Shown here: one piece after another, positions 7,141 to 8,792 of the stretch
How the letters are laid out: every line of letters begins with the position of its first letter
Position numbering within the stretch: the first letter of the stretch is position 1
Source: Ignavibacteria bacterium
Lineage (GTDB): Bacteria; Bacteroidota; Ignavibacteria; Tepidaquicellales; OLB5
DNA: 8,792 nt
Direction of reading: 5' to 3'
NCBI GenBank assembly: GCA_030835005.1
Contig: JAUQWT010000294.1
Span: forward strand, 1-8,792
Made by a program: the position numbers and the translations under genes
The notes under the pieces: generated by a model
What the model was told of the DNA's origin: nothing
Seen by the model: the letters and a program-made list of their open reading frames with translations, nothing else
Database searches by the model: none

Positions 7141-7426
7141 CCAGAAATTCTTCGTAATCGGCGATGCTGATCTCAATTTTCTTTTTTAACTGCATGTAAA
7201 TCACTTCTTTTTGATCTCCCAAATACCACTCTTTGCTTTTGCTTATTTTCAGATTTTTCATTATATCTGCATCAAGAATGCTCTTTACTTTGCTAAGATC
7301 ATCCGGAGTATTCAGAACTATCGCCCTTATTATGCATTTACCGGTGAAAAAAACGTAATCTATCTTAAAATCGATTGAAATATTCTGAAGTGCCTTAATC
7401 GCTTTGGAAATCTGTTCTTTTGTCAT
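7124..7426 (-). CDS. Unrecognised 100-residue protein
   Basis: No known family recognised. Seen: about 100 residues from ATG at 7424-7426 (MTKEQISKAIKALQNIS...), rich in Lys, Ile, Asp and Glu, with one Cys in TGKCIIRAIVLN and no signal peptide or membrane helix, so probably cytoplasmic. The mix of a leading helix, beta-rich middle (FKIDYVFFTGKCIIRAIVLN) and amphipathic helix around DDLSKVKSILDADIMKNLK suggests a small alpha/beta fold. An upstream in-frame TTG would add six residues; ATG is preferred. No opposing long frame explains the region and its codons look like those of its neighbours. It is convergent with gatA, overlapping its 3' end by 17 nt, and divergent from the FMN reductase gene. 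Confidence 0.7.
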   Translation of the reverse strand: MTKEQISKAIKALQNISIDFKIDYVFFTGKCIIRAIVLNTPDDLSKVKSILDADIMKNLKISKSKEWYLGDQKEVIYMQLKKKIEISIADYEEFLVNNYA

Positions 7427-7549
7427 AATTGCAAATTTACTCAATTGAATCCATACTTTAAAGTGGATAATGTTTCTATTTCAAAATAGGTCAATCAATT
7501 AAAATGAATGACTAATTTATTAATTAATAGTTTATTATAATTGAACTTT
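7427..7549. promoter_or_regulatory. Divergent intergenic region with TATAAT box, TAnnTTTG box and an AT palindrome
   Basis: This spacer lies between two genes read outwards. Plus strand: a perfect TATAAT at 7536-7541 ends 8 nt before ATG 7550, so a start 6-7 nt downstream would give an almost leaderless mRNA, fitting the lack of an SD; no convincing -35 is seen. Minus strand: TAAATTTG (complement of 7432-7439) fits the Bacteroidota -7 element TAnnTTTG and again sits about 5 nt from its ATG at 7426. TATTAATTAATA at 7518-7529 is a perfect 12-bp palindrome just upstream of the TATAAT. The boxes are short and the DNA is AT-rich, so chance matches are likely. Confidence 0.35.
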
Positions 7550-8119
7550 ATGAGCGGAAAAATCAATATTACCGGAATCGGCGGAAGCCTTGAGGATAAC
7601 TCATCTACCCTGGCACTTATGAAATTTGTTATGGATGAACTATCTGAAAAAGGCGCTGACGTAACTGTTATTGATATTCGGGAAGTTAATCTGCCACTAT
7701 ACATTTATTCAAAAGGGATTGAGCCAGCGGAAAAAATGCCCGGTTACTTGCTTCAGGCGATAAGCTTAGCTGATGGATTGGTGTTTGCATCTCCGGAATA
7801 TCATGGAACAGTAAGTGCAGCATTCAAAAATGTGATAGATCATTTTGAATATTTTTCTGAAAAATCACCGCCGTATTTAACAGGCAAGCCGGTTGGACTC
7901 ATAGCTGCAGCCGGGGCGGAAAACTCGGGTTTTGCGACTCTTGAAACTATGACAAATATAGTCCACAGTTTGCGGGGTTTAGTTGCTCCTTCAAGTATTG
8001 CAGTCAGTTCAGCAAATAAGCAAGTAGATACATCCGGAAGCATTATCAACGATTCCCTAAAGAGGAAACTCTCACGCCTTGCCGAAGAGGTCTATATTTT
8101 GTCATCGAAGCTTAAGTGA
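7550..8119 (+). CDS. NADPH-dependent FMN reductase family flavoprotein
   Basis: Family knowledge: this flavodoxin-like family binds FMN and reduces flavins, quinones, azo dyes or metals with NAD(P)H in the cytoplasm. Seen: 189 residues, normal length. An N-terminal beta strand leads into the FMN phosphate loop GGSLEDNSST (11-20). The second flavin-contact motif SPEYHGTVSAAFKNVIDH is at 81-98, and GKPVGLIAAAGAENSG at 112-127 is the third conserved strand and loop. No signal peptide. I chose ATG 7550 (MSGKINITG) because it sits directly before the first strand; the in-frame TTG at 7541 overlaps a TATAAT box and would add only three residues. No SD is seen. A secreted receptor-like gene starts 19 nt downstream on the same strand, so co-transcription is possible. 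The substrate is unknown. Confidence 0.92.
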   Translation: MSGKINITGIGGSLEDNSSTLALMKFVMDELSEKGADVTVIDIREVNLPLYIYSKGIEPAEKMPGYLLQAISLADGLVFASPEYHGTVSAAFKNVIDHFEYFSEKSPPYLTGKPVGLIAAAGAENSGFATLETMTNIVHSLRGLVAPSSIAVSSANKQVDTSGSIINDSLKRKLSRLAEEVYILSSKLK

Positions 8120-8138
8120 TAATCTAAATTCATAAAAT

Positions 8139-8792
8139 ATGATTAATAAATACAGTTTCCGCAGAATAATAGTTTCTGTTATCCCGCTGGCTTTGTTTTT
8201 CTTAATAGCAGCCGGCGCGCCATTTCAGAATACAAAAAAAGATACATCAAAAGTGAACTTAGAGCTGAAAGAGGATAAAAAAAGTTCTGAAGTTAATGAA
8301 AAAGAATCCTCTGGGCCTGCAGATACAGTAAGGATTGGCGCATATATTTTTTCAATTTATGACCTTGATTTTCCCGGAAGTAAACTTGATATCGATTTCT
8401 ACCTTTGGTATAATGCATCCAGAGACAGTATTGATATGCTCGAAAACCTTGAAGTTATTAATGCAACAGAGTACAACAAATCTAATGAAACTAAGGAAAA
8501 GAGGGGAAAAAACCAGTACCAAACTGTCAGAATAAATAGTACTATTAAAGAAGAGTGGGATGTATCAAATTTTCCGTTCGACAGGCAGAAAATAGAGATC
8601 TGCCTCGAAGATTATGATAAAGATTTAACTAAACTTGTTCTTGTTCCTGATACTACTGCAAGCAAAATTGATAAGAATGTTCATATTGACGGCTGGGTAA
8701 TAAAGAATTTTGGAATCAAAGTACTTGATCATACTTATGAGACTAACTATGGTGATCCTAACATACCGCTGAATGATTACTCAACTTATTCA
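8139..8792 (+). CDS. Secreted protein resembling the extracellular domain of prokaryotic pentameric ligand-gated ion channels (5' part, cut by window edge)
   Basis: Seen: 218 residues before the edge, with no stop. A signal peptide or anchor is at about 9-26, then a charged, low-complexity linker at about 31-62. A beta-rich domain begins at about 64 (TVRIGAYIFSIYDLDFPGSK, then LDIDFYLWYNASRD at 83-96), continues with ENLEVINATE, and has EEWDVSNFPFDRQKIEICLE at about 138-157 and DGWVIKNFGIKVL at about 184-196. Family knowledge: the ligand-binding domain of Cys-loop-type channels and bacterial relatives such as GLIC has a strand order with a W/DL-x-FPFD-x-Q-x-L/I-x-I-x-E signature. Only one Cys (155) is visible, so the two-cysteine loop of animal receptors is absent, as in other prokaryotic members. 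Expected after the edge: four channel helices, or another membrane module. ATG 8139 lacks an SD. The domain match is by eye; channel function is inference. Confidence 0.68.
   Translation, partial: MINKYSFRRIIVSVIPLALFFLIAAGAPFQNTKKDTSKVNLELKEDKKSSEVNEKESSGPADTVRIGAYIFSIYDLDFPGSKLDIDFYLWYNASRDSIDMLENLEVINATEYNKSNETKEKRGKNQYQTVRINSTIKEEWDVSNFPFDRQKIEICLEDYDKDLTKLVLVPDTTASKIDKNVHIDGWVIKNFGIKVLDHTYETNYGDPNIPLNDYSTYS

Noticed and set aside
8335..8535. Plus-strand frame inside the channel-like gene
   Set aside because: It is in another frame; the frame starting at 8139 stays open to the edge and carries the signal peptide and domain motifs.
1..8792. CRISPR array, tRNA, rRNA, riboswitch, transposon or phage remnants
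   Set aside because: No regularly spaced repeats, no cloverleaf or rRNA-like sequence, no transposase or integrase motifs and no terminal inverted repeats were seen; a PurR-type or purine riboswitch signature was not found near purS.

Overview
The window looks like chromosomal DNA from a low-GC bacterium of the Bacteroidota/Ignavibacteriota/Chlorobiota breadth. The grounds are inference from style: AT-rich spacers, secreted proteins with short signal peptides ending in FGQ-like sites, a separate small PurS plus PurQ, and a mix of genes with and without Shine-Dalgarno (SD) sequences. No tRNA, rRNA, CRISPR array, transposase or phage gene was seen, and no stretch above 300 bases lacks a gene.

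Layout. (1) Positions 1-2862, minus strand: a membrane-anchored penicillin-acylase-family Ntn hydrolase, followed 19 nt downstream by the start of rsmA (ksgA), which runs off the left edge. (2) 2863-2951: an AT-rich divergent promoter region. (3) 2952-7140, plus strand: a tightly packed run of seven genes with gaps of 12, 3, -4, 16, 34 and 3 nt. They are an exported thioredoxin-fold/TPR protein, a two-helix membrane protein with a probable SH3-like loop, purS, purQ, a 30-residue membrane peptide, tatA and gatA. (4) 7124-7426, minus strand: an unrecognised 100-residue protein whose 3' end overlaps gatA tail to tail by 17 nt. (5) 7550-8792, plus strand: an NADPH-dependent FMN reductase family protein, then the N-terminal 218 residues of a secreted protein resembling the extracellular domain of prokaryotic pentameric ligand-gated ion channels, cut by the right edge.

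How the genes fit together. The central run looks like one transcription unit mixing envelope genes (thioredoxin/TPR, SH3-like protein, small peptide, TatA) with core metabolism (PurS and PurQ of FGAM synthase; GatA of the Glu-tRNA(Gln)/Asp-tRNA(Asn) amidotransferase). PurQ and GatA both handle glutamine amide nitrogen, but that link may be coincidental. Most of the window is housekeeping. The most interesting items are the candidate ligand-gated channel at the right edge, the small membrane peptide between purQ and tatA, and the SH3-like membrane protein. I do not see a convincing multi-gene novel system.
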